This document shows positions 35,925 to 46,729 of a stretch of DNA of 64,000 nucleotides, piece by piece. The notes under the pieces were generated by a model. The model was not told where the DNA came from. It made no database searches and saw nothing but the letters and a program-made list of their open reading frames with translations. The stretch comes from Dryococelus australis (lineage: Eukaryota; Arthropoda; Insecta; Phasmatodea; Phasmatidae): the NCBI GenBank assembly GCA_029891345.1, contig CM057009.1, forward strand, positions 88,087,416-88,151,415. Reading direction: 5' to 3'. The position numbers and the translations under genes were made by a program. Position 1 is the first letter of the stretch. Every line of letters begins with the position of its first letter.

Positions 35925-37190
35925 CCTTGCGACCCTTCTGGTTGTCATGGATGATGCATATGTTATGAAGCTGACAACTATATCCTAAGTGGTTTCGAAC
36001 TTACAGCCAACTATGCTAAGAAGTAGACATACATGTACTTGGTCCTGTGGCCCTTCATGTCGGCGGTTATACCTATGTTATGAGTCTGACAACTATATCT
36101 TATGTTGTTCAGGACGTACAGCCAACTATGCTCATAAGTCGACATAAGGTATACTTGGTCCTGTAACTCCTCTCGTCGTCGGGGATGATGATGTTATGGA
36201 TTTGACAACCATATCTTATGTAGTTCGGAACTTAAAGCAACAATGCTTATAGGTTGACATAGGGTATACTTGGTCCTACGACCCCTCACATGGTTGGGAT
36301 GTGATTCATATATTATGTAATGGACACTATAACCTGTGTAGTTCAGAACTTACAGCCAACTATGCTTATAAGGGACATAGGGCATACTTTGTCCTATGAC
36401 CCCTCTCGTTGTTGGGGGTGATGCCTTCGATACGATTTTAGTAGTTGTATCTCAAATAGTTTGGACATTAAAGTCAACTATGCTTAAAATAACACAGGAT
36501 AATTTTGACCCTTTGGTACTTATCCTTGTCTGGAGTGATGCCTTTGTAATGATTTCGGTATTTGTATCTCGTATGGTTTGGAAGTTACAGCCAACTATGC
36601 TTAAAAGTGCACTTGGGTTAATTTGGACACTTTGGTTCCTTTCCTAGTAGGGATTGATTCCTGTTACCATTTTGGTAATTGTATCTGAATCAGTTCCGAA
36701 ATTATAGCCAACTATGTTTAAAAGTGCATGTAGGTTAATTTTGACACTTCGGTACTTTTCCTTGCGGAATTATGCCCTATGTTATGATTTTGGTAGATGT
36801 ATCTCAATTGGTTAGGAATTATAGTTAAATATGCTTAAAAGTGCACTAGGTTAATTTTGATACTTTGGGTTTACTTTTCCTTGTCGTGAATGGTCCTATG
36901 TTACGATTTTGGTAGTTGTATCTCATAATGGTTCGGAAATTATAGCAACTATGCTTAAAAGTGCACTTAGGTTAATTTTGACATTTAGTTACTTTTCTTG
37001 TCGGGATGATGTCCTTTTACGATTTTGGTAGTTATATCTCAAATGGTTCGAAATTATAGCCAATATGCTTGAAAATGCACTTCGGTTAATTTGACAATTT
37101 GTACTTTCCTTGTCGGGAGTGGCTTACTTCGTTTTGTAGTTTATCTCAACTTCGAAATTATAGCCAAGTAGCTTATATTTATAGCATGGT
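35925..37190. repeat. Subterminal tandem repeat, right (about 11 units)
   Basis: The marker AGCCAACTATGCTTAAAAGT or a variant recurs at about 36,003, 36,119, 36,234, 36,353, 36,471, 36,588, 36,706, 36,823, 36,944, 37,059 and 37,163, a spacing of about 104-121 and mostly 115-118 bases. Each unit also has GATTTTGGTAGTTGTATCTC and a TACTTTTCCTTGTCGGG-type segment. The complement of this unit forms the shorter array at 17,575-18,005. Units near the outer end differ from those near the inner end, as in an old array. Confidence 0.85.
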
Positions 37191-37653
37191 CGTATTTGAC
37201 ATGAGGCTGGCTTGTTTCTTAGAATGGGGTCTCCATCCACACGGAATGCGTGAGCGGGACATGCGCACTTTTGGTGGAAGGAAAAAAACTAATATCGGTT
37301 GGGAGCACCCAGAGAACACTGACCAGAATGCCAGAGGAGGAATTGCTGTCGTCTGTGTCTGTCCTCCTCCTCATTGAGTCAAACGCTACAATGTGGAGTC
37401 GGCCAGCCGGATTGCGCAATGGACATGAATTCAAGATGGCCGCCTGAATACTGGCTGACAAAATGGCTGCCAGCGCCAACTTCCGCCCATTTTTGGGGAA
37501 ATCGACAGATTTTTGACGTTTTTGAGGGAAATTGGCGAAACTTTTTCCACCAAAAAGGGCATTTTTTAAAAACCAAATCCAAGATGGCTGCTGTGGCTCT
37601 TCGGCCACCCAGCCAGGAGCCAGTTGCATTGGAATGTCAATTTTCTAACTACT

Positions 37654-37770
37654 CACGGTCACCAGAGGCTAACGTGCATGTGACACATGTGCATGTCAGC
37701 GTCAGCGCTGTTTCTCGCACAAGCAGGCGTGTTTGGCAGATCAAAGGTGACGTCGTCGTGTGCCGAAACC
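37654..37770. other. Unique flank between two elements
   Basis: These are 117 bases of non-repetitive, GC-richer sequence between the right end of the large element and the hAT-type MITE. The eight bases before the MITE are CCGAAACC. Confidence 0.6.
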
Positions 37771-38176
37771 TAGGGATGGAATAGTCGATTTTAAAATAAT
37801 CGATTAATCTATTATTTTATTCTATTTATTTAGCGATTATTTTAAAACTATTCGATTATTCGCCATTTTCAGCTGTTTAGCACTTAAACAAAACAAGAAA
37901 CATTACAGATTGCTACATGTTACACATTTATTAATAATATAAAATATTATTTTGAAACTAGTAATTTTCAAAATAGAAGAAATTATCAAAAATTTACCAA
38001 AATATATTTTGGCGAGGATTGTTGTAAATATATTTATAGAAATATACAGTATTTGTGATCAATTTCTGCGTATGGATTAGAAGAAGACAATCGACTATTT
38101 TGAACTATTTATTATATTAAAAATAATAGCAATCGATTCATTGAAATTAGAAACTTGTGCGATTATCCCATCACTG
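37771..38176. mobile_element. hAT-type MITE (406 bp)
   Basis: The left end TAGGGATGGAATAGTCGAT and the complement of the right end, CAGTGATGGGATAATCGCA, match at 14 of 19 positions. The flanks are CCGAAACC and CCGAAATA, an imperfect 8-bp target duplication (6 of 8). Eight-base duplications and CAGGGATGG-like ends are typical of hAT elements. The interior is AT-rich with repeated CGATTATT words and has no coding frame. Confidence 0.8.
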
Positions 38177-38700
38177 CCGAAATATTTCGCGGCAGCGGTC
38201 AAACGCGTTGCGAGAGGAAAGTATGCGTTAGTATGACGGTCGGTAGTGGTTTTTTTTTGGTGTTGGGGGGGGGGGGTGGTCCCTTGTGTCTCCGGACGGT
38301 CAGACGAAGTTAATGATGCAGAGATTGTTCCGGCTGATTGCTCCCGCCATCTCCCTCCTAAACACACTCTACACTGACTCATGGTTCATGACTCGGCACG
38401 TTCTAGCTTCGTCGCTCAGCCGCCCGCCCTCATGTAACGCATATTTCATACCAAAGTGTCTGCTTCGTCCTTTTGAAGATGCTTGGGAGAGGGGGCGCAG
38501 ATAGCCTAGCCGCCCATTACGGAAATGAAATACTGCTTGCGAGAAACTGCGCATCTTTACCGGAACGAAGCCGCGATATTGCAGCCGAAGATAATTAAAA
38601 AAAAAAAAAAAAAAAAAAAAGAAAACCCCGTTCTACCAAGCTTTACCCTCTTAACTCTTAATGGTATAATGAATGACATCAGGTGCCCCCAGAAGGTTTT
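38177..38700. other. CpG-rich stretch ending in a poly(A) run
   Basis: From 38,190 to 38,590 the sequence is richer in G+C and CpG than the surroundings and contains a G-tract near 38,264-38,276. An A-run of about 23 bases follows at 38,598-38,620. A retroposed transcript would look like this, but I find no coding match and no target duplication, so the origin is open. Confidence 0.35.
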
Positions 38701-41462
38701 TTTTTATTAACAAATATTCTGTATCTATTAATTTTAGTTCCCAAATGCAATATGTGTGTATTTATAACAAAAAAAAATATCTTTTCAATTCAGCGTATAT
38801 GTTTTTAATTTTCAGAATTAATTTCCGAAAAAAAAAAAAATGAAAAAATATACACATTTTTTTTTCAAAATGAAAATAATCCATTCATGTTAAGTATTTT
38901 TTTTATATTGTAAGCTAGTAAATATAATTGCCAAGAAATAAATGTTTAACATACCTATGATCAGTTAAATAGAATTATAGTATTTTTTGGGTCTTTAAGT
39001 GATATGTTTATTAGCAATACTCTTCCAATCAGAATTTAACCTGAACAACGCTCTGAAATCTCAGCTAGCTGAACGAACCGAACTGCCACAACTTCGAAAA
39101 AAATATGAACATGCAAACCAAATCTTGACAATCCTTCATAACTGCCGCTGTGCGAACTCGCGAATTACTTGCGAAATGCCTATGTGTGAATTTTACGAGA
39201 ACATAGTCTTCGCGTGAATTGTCTCAGTAATTTTCTCAATCATTTAGCTTTTTCTCCTCTCAGTCGATAGTTATTACAGGTACCATATGATAGAGGCAGC
39301 AGATGATATACAATAACAATTAAACGGGGGCTAATAACTTATCAGGTATATAAATTTTTTCGAATATTAAAAATAATACATATTAGTGATAAATTCAATA
39401 TCACAGTGGCATTACGTGAATTTATATAAATCTGTCAGGGTATAAAATAATCCAGTTGGAAGATTAAACAATAATACACGAGAAAATGTCAAACATTATA
39501 GTATTATATAACTGTTTCTGCAAATGCTACTTAATGATGAATGTTAATCAATTAAACTGAGTAGAACAGGGGCATTGACGAATACATACGTTTGAAGTTA
39601 TAACCATATAAGTTATATTTTCCTTATGGCATTTTCACAATTTTCACTACAAAACATCGTCATCATAATTACGATATACCGGCTTATTAACGTTGGAGAA
39701 ACCCATATTTATTTAACAATAACAAATACTACCGAGAGATTGTAACAATGTAACATTGAGACATTTCAAGTCAATAATTAACATGGGCATGGAATGCGCC
39801 CTTTTCTCGTATCACCTGAAGAATCAAGAATTTGCAAAATATCTCCAAGCGACTCACGACTAAACTACATGTTAAACATAATAGTATACTTATTTCCATT
39901 CCCTCACCGAAAGTAGATAAGAAAATACAAGATATTAAAAAAATACATTTACCGAAGTCGTGAACAATTTTATCTTTTGGAATTTTACAAATAAAAATAA
40001 CCAAACGATTTGCCAGACAAATTATTTTACAGAATGTTTTCTAGCAAATATTGCGAGACAATATTCATAATTCTACAAATTAAATGCTTTAATTTCAACT
40101 TACACTGTTGAAAAGTTGAAATAAAACATTTTTGTGCTTCCTAAAACAAAGGCAATTAAAAATAATTTAAAGAGGGGGCCCTTCCAAATGTTTTCCTAAG
40201 GAACAATGAAACTTTGTTAGCACAGAGACTCAAATCAGCATCCTTTATGTTAAAACAACAAGTGCTTTATCCTATGACTACTTTGCCTTACATACTTGTT
40301 ATTTGATTGTAAGATAACAGTGTATTAATTTGGGAAAGAACATAATATCACCTATTAGGAAGGACTGAGGTTTATGATTTAGATAATTACTGCTCTTGAG
40401 AATGATTTTACTTAAATCTGCAAGCGGACTGAACAGTTGCACATTTGCAGTTTAATAAATGCAGAATATATTATTTTATGAAGGTTTATGTCAGAATGAC
40501 AGTCGTTGAAATTGCAAACCTTCAAATTATCATTGCGGTCTGTTCGGTTGGTTACAAAAATAACTGGGAAAAGTGAAAGTCAATAAAAATTTTTGCACTC
40601 AAAAAAATGTCAAAAGGAAGTAATTTTCCTCCAAAAAAAATTGTTATTCAATAAAACGTCTTTCGTAAATGCATTCACTTGTTTTATCTCAAATTGTCAC
40701 AGAATAAATTATGTTGTAATTTTTTACTTTCGAAAGTCAAAATGTGTTTTATTTATTTTAGCATAGAAAAACTCTTCGTTTTGTTATGAAATAATAATAT
40801 GAAAAAAGGCAAGACAACGGAGGGAAATGGTTTGTCATAAATAATAGAAATTAACTATAGAAATTTTAAATTTATTTACTTTTTCCTAAAAATTTCAAAA
40901 TTACAAATTAGTATGTTACCGTGCATATAAAAATAATTTTACATGATGTTAGAGGGCAGCGAAGAATATTTCTTGGAAATCAGGTATGCGAGTCGCTTGT
41001 AATTCAACATTTTGGCATTAAATTCGCAATCAAAATTGACGGAGGTGTCCGATTTCAAAAGAAATGGCAAGTGCCAATCCTACGACTTCAATAAACACTT
41101 CAGCTGAAGCCAAACTTGCTGTTAAAATACATTTTTGATATTTGTACGAATCAAGACTTACGTTAAGATTCTCATTTTTGCTTTAAAAATGCGTGATTAA
41201 TATTATTTTCAAATTCTGATAATATTTTATCGTTTCACGAAACCATTAATCATCTTGAAAATATTAGAAAAATACTGGCTTTAGACCCTTGAAGTGATTT
41301 CTCGTTATTACAAACACTTTTATAGCTGTATTACAAATACGGCTCTTTGAATATTACAAAGTAGATTTTACACGTTACATTAATTTATTTTTACGGTGGT
41401 TTATAATGTGCAGAGAATTACTCAATGAGATTTACAATTTTTTCTTACAGTTATATGTAAGT
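38701..41462. other. AT-rich DNA with one tRNA-like remnant
   Basis: These 2.7 kb are strongly AT-rich with stops in every frame. Several A-runs and T-runs lie near 38,830-38,870. The only structured piece is a minus-strand tRNA-like remnant at about 40,221-40,287, listed separately. Confidence 0.55.
40221..40287 (-). repeat. tRNA-derived remnant
   Basis: On the minus strand the sequence begins GGCAAAGTAGTCATAGGATAA, an A-box-like start, and later has GATTTGAGTCTC, a B-box-like stretch. The spacing fits a tRNA head, but the stems are degraded. It is probably a SINE head or a tRNA pseudogene. Confidence 0.4.
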
Positions 41463-41760
41463 ATTGTGCACATTGTAGGCTCCTATAGGCTCCGTAGGCA
41501 TGGATCAGATGAGACCACCTGCTTTAGCCGAAAGACAGGCATGTCATTCAGGCCTGCCAGAAGGATGTACGGGGTGAGGTGAGACGGGGCGGAGAAACGT
41601 TGAAATAAAGTCGATAGAGGAAACGGGAACGCCCCGAGAAAACTCGACTCCACGATGGTGTCCACTGCGCTCTTCAACATGTGACTACTAGTCGGAAATA
41701 TTCCCGCCCGCCTGAACCTGGAATCGAACCCATGATGGAAGGAGGTGATGTGAGGTCACG
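41463..41760 (-). mobile_element. tRNA-derived SINE-like element, minus strand
   Basis: The complement carries the B box GGGTTCGATTCC (41,719-41,732), then GAGTTTTCTCGGGGCGTTCCCGTTTCC and a GGCAGGCCTGAATGACATGC segment. The text after the B box resembles that in 44,765-45,065 (GGGTTTTCTCGGGGATCGC...GTTTCCCTCGCCC). Pol III-type head plus shared body indicate one SINE family. The 65-codon frame across it is not thought to be coding. Confidence 0.6.
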
Positions 41761-42410
41761 CGCATGTTCCGCATATCGCTCCTCCCCCCCCCCCCTTCGT
41801 GACGTCAGATCAGGGCGAGAAGGAAGGGCGCAACTCTAATGGTACGCGTTGTGTGTCTTGAGGTAATTTTTTTTTTTTTTTTTTACCTGTTGCTATGTTG
41901 TAATTGTGAATATTTGATAGTTTGACGCTGTGCCGAATTGTGCAGTGTATGGGTGCAATAATTTATCACAAACATTAAGGCATTTACGTAAAATAATTTC
42001 GTTTCCCGATGGACGCAGACGTTGTTAAAATAGTGGGCATTGGCGTGGAAGAGAAACGATGATTTTAACATGAAGACGTATATTCAAACCCTTTGTTATA
42101 AATGTTGTTAATTCTTAACTGGTTCGTTAAGATTGTCTTGCTAAATTTTCGGAGTACAGTAAAAGCTGCTGCGTGAAAAGCACAAACACTTTTCGCTATG
42201 AAAATTGCTATTTATTTATTGCGTGACATCTTGCTTTTGAAATTTACCACAGTTGGAAATATGACTCATGCTTATATTAATTTGACGTCGTCTTTCCGAT
42301 AGCTCCTTTGGTGTATTAAAACATTTGATATTTTTATAAGGGGTGAACTCGTAACCACAGAAAGATCAAAAGGAAACATGCGAAGCTACGCAGCGCGCAT
42401 TGCTGGTATA
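41761..42410. other. Intergenic DNA with C- and T-tracts
   Basis: There are a C-tract near 41,786-41,795 and a T-run near 41,868-41,884. No gene or element end is recognised. Confidence 0.5.
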
Positions 42411-42644
42411 GGATGTTCACGGCAAAGTGAGCACTTTTGAGGCCCAAGTGACTTTTTCCATTTAACCACATTTTTATCCACCCACCATTTACTAAAATTA
42501 ATATTACCATTTAAGTAACAAGCACAGTGTGTTTTTTCCACCGCACATGGAAGTTAACGTTTAAGACTGAAATAATAAATATTTATTGACTATTATTCCA
42601 AATGAGAGGGTTGTCAAAAGTGCTCACTTTACCGTGAATAGCAT
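42411..42644. mobile_element. MITE, copy 2 (234 bp)
   Basis: The left end GGATGTTCACGGCAAAGTGA and the complement of the right end, TGCTATTCACGGTAAAGTGA, form a terminal inverted repeat that continues through GCACTTTTGA (about 30 bases). TATA flanks both sides, so the target site is TA or TATA. It aligns over its length with 16,767-16,997. It is non-coding. A TA target suggests a Tc1/mariner- or PIF-like partner transposase, which cannot be named from this window. Confidence 0.8.
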
Positions 42645-43665
42645 ATAAGCGAAGTGTCTCTCTATGCTGACGTCATGTGCGCATGATGTAGAGTTTTGGC
42701 AGCAAGGCGGTTCCACCTTACTTCATACCATCATAGGTCAAATTGGTGACTTCAGTTGTGGGGAACTGAAGACTACCCACTGAACCAAATGTAAGAGGTG
42801 GTAAAGTCGAGTTCACGGAACATCTGAATGAAAGAGTTGCCACTCTCAGGTTAGACCTCGGCTCTTCTTTGCTGGTCGGATTTGGTCATCAATAACGATT
42901 ACATACTGCCAACCACGCAACATCAAATATACTTTTTAATGAGGTACCAAACTTTCATTTTTGTTTTGTGGAAACGAAGAAAATTATTTATACGAAAATG
43001 TTAAAAGCCCTTTTGAATGTATAAAATTATTCAACTCTATTTATCAGCACCAATGTTTATGAAAATATTGAAGTCAAATATTTAAGAAACCATGAGACTC
43101 TAAGAGTATTTGCTGACCAATATCGATGCCGTTATAATTCTCGAAACAAAGCATTCAAAATCTTATTACATACCGTCGCAAATTGCCTCGGGCGTAGCTA
43201 TAAGGTCGTGACGGATGGAGGTATTGATAAAAATAAAAGAACAATATATATTTATTAAATTAATTTCAATGTTATGAAAATTCTACACAGCTATTATTAA
43301 CAAAATGCTAACCCTTACCCCTACTTTTATCACTTATTATTCCTATCAGTGAGTGCAATTTTTATGACAATATCAGTTATAATTCAAGTCCTTACCATCA
43401 AACATACAATTATTTAATCTTCACTTATTAGTAACACATATACAATCGAAATATCCACTGTCATACATTAACATAATTCCAAATGTCCGCCACTCTATTA
43501 TCAAGTTCCACTTTCTTACAGTCCAGCCGGCCAGTTTCAGGCTCTGCTCTCCAAACGGTCACACACTCTGCCCTCGCTGCTAACTGCGCCATCGCCCGTC
43601 GTACTGATGATAACACACTCCCAGCACTAACGGCCATTCAAGACTGCCGCACGCCTCATCTTATA
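42645..43665. other. Intergenic DNA, no clear feature
   Basis: AT-rich from 42,900 to 43,480. A plus-strand frame from 43,483 runs into the transposon that starts at 43,666 and has a Ser/Thr/Ala-rich start with no known motif. No host gene is recognised. Confidence 0.45.
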
Positions 43666-44630
43666 CAGGTTGTTGCAAAATTATATGTCAATACTTCGGG
43701 GAAACATTTCTCACGTTTGGAGGGTGACAAAATGTTATATGAACATAGGTCCGCAAACGCTTCGTTTCTAGCCTACAGCCCGTAATACATGACGTACAGT
43801 GTATGGCCGGCGGACTGGATCATGTTATTGTGGAATGCCATTGCAGCGTTTGTTTGCATGATACACGGCACCTCAAACCATGACACTACTTCTAGAACAG
43901 CAGGAACTGCACGGGAATTAGTTACACATGTGTAGAGAAATGTGAAATTCGCGTTATTTTTTGAGGATGCGTTAAACTTAAAACACGCGTGCCATTGTAA
44001 TACGTTTTTATTGGACCATAATTTGTCTAACACCCCATGGGTTACTCTGCGCTAATTAAATTAACTCTTCACAATTGTTCGCCCCAATCTCGTGAAGTTC
44101 AGTAAGAAAGGGCGTAGCTTCACATCTGTGCAACAGCCAGTGCAGAAACGACGCCGGTCCGATATATACAGTACTGTGAAGTTTAGCCTGATCTCAAATA
44201 ATAAAGCGAATTTTGCATGTCTCAACACATGCACTAACACATACATCACCGCAACGTAGCATGGACTCCCGGATGTGTTCATGAATTCCTGGCGTATTCC
44301 TGATTGTTTCGCAACCCAACACAATACGGTTACGGAGGGTGTCCATATCGTCCACTGGGGTTGTTTACACACGAGCCTTTAAATGTTCCCACAAGTAAAA
44401 GTATAGTGGATTCAAATCAGGGCTCCTCGGGGGCTGGTTTGGGGCTGTCAATTACAGCTGCGATGACATTCCACAGTAACATGATCCAGCACGCGGGCCA
44501 TACGCTGTACGTTATGTATTACGAGCTGTAGTCAAGAAACGAAGCGTTTACGGACCTATGTTCATGCGACATTTTTTCATCCCCCAGGTGTGAGGAATGT
44601 TTCCCCGAAGAATTGACACGCAATATTCTG
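43666..44630 (-). mobile_element. 965-bp DNA transposon with ~190-bp inverted ends
   Basis: The left (43,666-43,860) and right (about 44,450-44,630) parts are inverted copies: CAGGTTGTTGC and CAGAATATTGC at the tips, then CTTCGGGGAAACATT, GAACATAGGTCCG and AAACGCTTCGTTTCT. TATA flanks both ends, a TA-type target duplication. Between the arms the minus strand holds the 3' end of a transposase gene. The DDE family with an N-terminal DUF4817 helix-turn-helix is common in insects and fits both the ends and the coding remains. The N-terminal half of the transposase is missing, so this is an internally deleted copy. Confidence 0.8.
44050..44455 (-). pseudogene. C-terminal transposase fragment (DDE, DUF4817 type)
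   Basis: One minus-strand frame reads SPDLNPLYFYLWEHLKARVY, then TPVDDMDTLRNRIV, CETIRNTPGIHEHIRESML and an RCGD turn. This is the classic end of this DDE transposase class, with the SPDLNPxxFxLWxxLK block that lies before the last catalytic acidic residue. The frame is short and followed by stops. The ORF at 44,061-44,372 in another frame is its shadow. The protein would have cut and rejoined the element's ends; this fragment cannot. Confidence 0.75.
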
Positions 44631-44764
44631 TATAGCTGAGATGACATGGCCTAGGAGCTTCTTTGATTTCGAATTGCGCCGAGAGAGGTGATGACCAGAT
44701 AGTTCGCACATTGGCTCCTAAGTTACTCATTCTTCCAGAGACGGGAGTGACGTCAGTACCATTA

Positions 44765-45065
44765 GCGTTATCGCGGCCCTCGTGATGGTCACCAAGGCGA
44801 TCCGGGTTCAATTCCCGGCCGGGTCACCGGATCTTCGCATGTGGGAATCGTGCCGGACGATGCCGTCGGTCGGCGGGTTTTCTCGGGGATCGCTCGTTTC
44901 CCTCGCCCTTTCATTCCGGTGCCGCTCCATACTCACTTCAATCACCCTCATCGGCTCTCAAAACCTCGCCGTTAAGAGCCGCCCAAATCTCTTCCTTCGC
45001 TCGTGATGGTTCCGCTTAACCTCCTTTGGATACCGGGATAACCTAGGAGTGCTGTGCTACGTCTG
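44765..45065 (+). mobile_element. tRNA-derived SINE-like element, plus strand
   Basis: A B-box stretch CGGGTTCAATTCCCGG (44,803-44,817) lies in a perfect small hairpin, with an A-box-like GGTCACCAAGG about 20 bases upstream. The body has GCATGTGGGAATCGTGCCGG, GTCGGCGGGTTTTCTCGGGG and CATTCCGGTGCCGCTCC. The middle part matches the minus-strand element at 41,463-41,760. No clear A-tail or target duplication is visible, and the 3' end near 45,065-45,110 is uncertain. Confidence 0.65.
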
Positions 45066-46440
45066 CCCGATTGGGAGATGATGAAGGGGCGAGAGGGACG
45101 GGGGAGGGGAGGCCACGAAGGCGAAGAAGCCTCACGTAACAATGCGCACTTCCATGCATAATGCGCGGATACAACTTAACTAAATAATAACTTTTATTCG
45201 TTGCACAGCAAACGTACTTACGAACTATTTAAGAACATTTTATAAAGTCTTTGGAACTAGTGTTCGAAAACATTAAATGCACAAAGAGATCCAGATAACA
45301 GGGACCTCAAGATAGCAGATTAATCCACGCTCCATAAACATAAATTGGTTTACCACATTAATTACACGAGTAAAACGAAATCGATTCGTATTATAGACAG
45401 ACGCTATTATGCCACAAATGTTATTAACGTCATAAATTGTCAGTTTGTATGTAATTGCAATGTTGGCATAGGACACATTATCACTAACATTCGATATGGA
45501 GCCCCTGGTGGAGTGGCTTGCATTTATTCCCCATTCGCTTACACCCCAAACCCTTAGTTTCTTAGACATTAGCAGAAAAAAATGCGCCAGTGGGACCCTT
45601 CTCCATTTTCCTACAATTGAATTAGATTTCTCCCGAACAACACGCTGGGTGATGGGGGAGGTGATTGGAGACGACGGGTCACCGACTAATTGGAAATTTA
45701 ACGCCTAATCGCGTCACCGCACAGAAGTTCATGGCGCTTCTGGTTACATCGGCGCTGCAAAACGGCGAAGAAGAATCGCACAGAAAGAGCAGAAATGAGT
45801 GTTGTAAACAGGAGCTCCACTCATCGAGCGAGTCAGTCGCGAACTATGACGGTTCACTCAGTTGTGGTTTAGTTATGCCAGTGAAAAGCGAGTGTAGCTG
45901 TGTGTTGAGACCCGAGAGTGGCGAGTCCTGAGCACTGAGTTGAGACTAGCGTTTGTAGTACGACCTTAACAATGTTCAAGAGGCAAATTTTTTTGAAATA
46001 GGGTTTGAGGATTTGGCATCGTATGGCATCGTGTCAAGATTTAGATATTTTCACAAAAAATACCTAATAATTTGAAAAATAATATTCATAATTTTTTTTA
46101 GTCTGAATACGGATGTTTCGACTTAAAATATTAATTCTTTTACATTTCAAAGCAACATAAACTTTATTTTCAGCGTAATTGTTTCTTGAAGCGAAACGGG
46201 TGCCATAGGCGAATCACGTAACAGATTTCCAAGAAATATTTTTCATGGCGCCTTAATAATATGGGCAATTATTAACTGCAGCGTAATGTATTCATTTCGT
46301 TTCATTTTGAGTCTGGTACACAAAGAGAGATAATTGTGAAATTCCTATAACTCTATTTTTTTTAAGTCATTAATTTACAATACATAATTTTTTTTCCAGA
46401 CTGCTTTTTTGCATGTCGTCACGTAGGGAACAATTTGGAT
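45066..46440. other. Intergenic DNA, no clear feature
   Basis: A minus-strand frame (45,273-45,569) and overlapping plus-strand frames have no motif I know. Around 45,660-45,960 the composition is GC-richer. From 45,960 to 46,420 it is AT-rich. I see no repeat or transposon end. Confidence 0.4.
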
Positions 46441-46729
46441 TCTGTATTTGTTCGGGTTCTGCGTCAATTTTAGTTTGGCGCAACTGCGGGGCCGCGAGGC
46501 TCGGGAATTCGCAGCAGGCGGTGGACGCCGTCACAGAAGGGTGACCTCGTCCTGGGGTCCGGTGTACTACTTCCGTGAAATGGGCAGTTTTCGCCGGCGA
46601 TCGGAGGCCCGCTGGTTTCTAAATGCGGCGACAGCGGGACAGGCCAGTCTCCGCGTCAACGTCTGAGATCTCGCTGGGTCAGCAGTCGTGTGATCAAGCG
46701 CGCTATGGTCCTGTCTCTCTTCAAGCCCT
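46441..46729 (+). other. Possible LTR-element leader with primer-site-like TGGCGCAACTG
   Basis: The phrase TTTGGCGCAACTGCGGGGCC near 46,473-46,491 resembles the start of primer-binding sites of many insect LTR elements (TGGCGC...). GC-rich leader-like sequence follows. No LTR pair, gag or pol frame is visible here, so this is only a suspicion. Confidence 0.25.

Larger units (their letters stand above)
17089..37653. mobile_element. Candidate 20.6-kb element with giant inverted arms
   Basis: The two ends are inverted copies: AGTAGTTATAAAATGGGCAT on the left and, on the complement of the right end, AGTAGTTAGAAAATTGACAT. Inverted similarity continues, with indels, over 17,089-21,984 and 31,204-37,653. 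Beyond 17,089 and 37,653 the similarity stops at the same base pair of the alignment. The flanks CACGAC and CACGGT match at 4 of 6 positions, which could be an old 6-bp target duplication. Inside lie a cysteine-rich protein gene, zinc-finger modules and a tRNA-Leu-like sequence. About 20 kb, AG...CT ends and a 6-bp duplication are known traits of Polinton/Maverick elements, but no polymerase B, retroviral-like integrase, packaging ATPase or capsid gene is visible. It may be a non-autonomous derivative, a different large DNA transposon, or an integrated virus. Confidence 0.75.
31204..37653 (-). repeat. Right inverted arm of the large element
   Basis: This is the inverted counterpart of 17,089-21,984. 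It is longer, mainly because of a larger tandem array (35,925-37,190) and an extra inverted segment that makes a palindrome at 33.15-33.87 kb. The inner end, near 31,204, pairs with the left arm at 21,984 (ATGAACACTTCA on the arm strand). Divergence from the left arm looks like 5-20 percent by eye, depending on the segment, plus many small indels. ORFs inside are mirror images of the left-arm ones and are not called as genes. Confidence 0.8.

Noticed and set aside
17089..37653. Firm naming as Polinton/Maverick
   Set aside because: The hallmark genes (polymerase B, retroviral-like integrase, packaging ATPase, capsid) are not visible, and the target duplication matches at only 4 of 6 positions.
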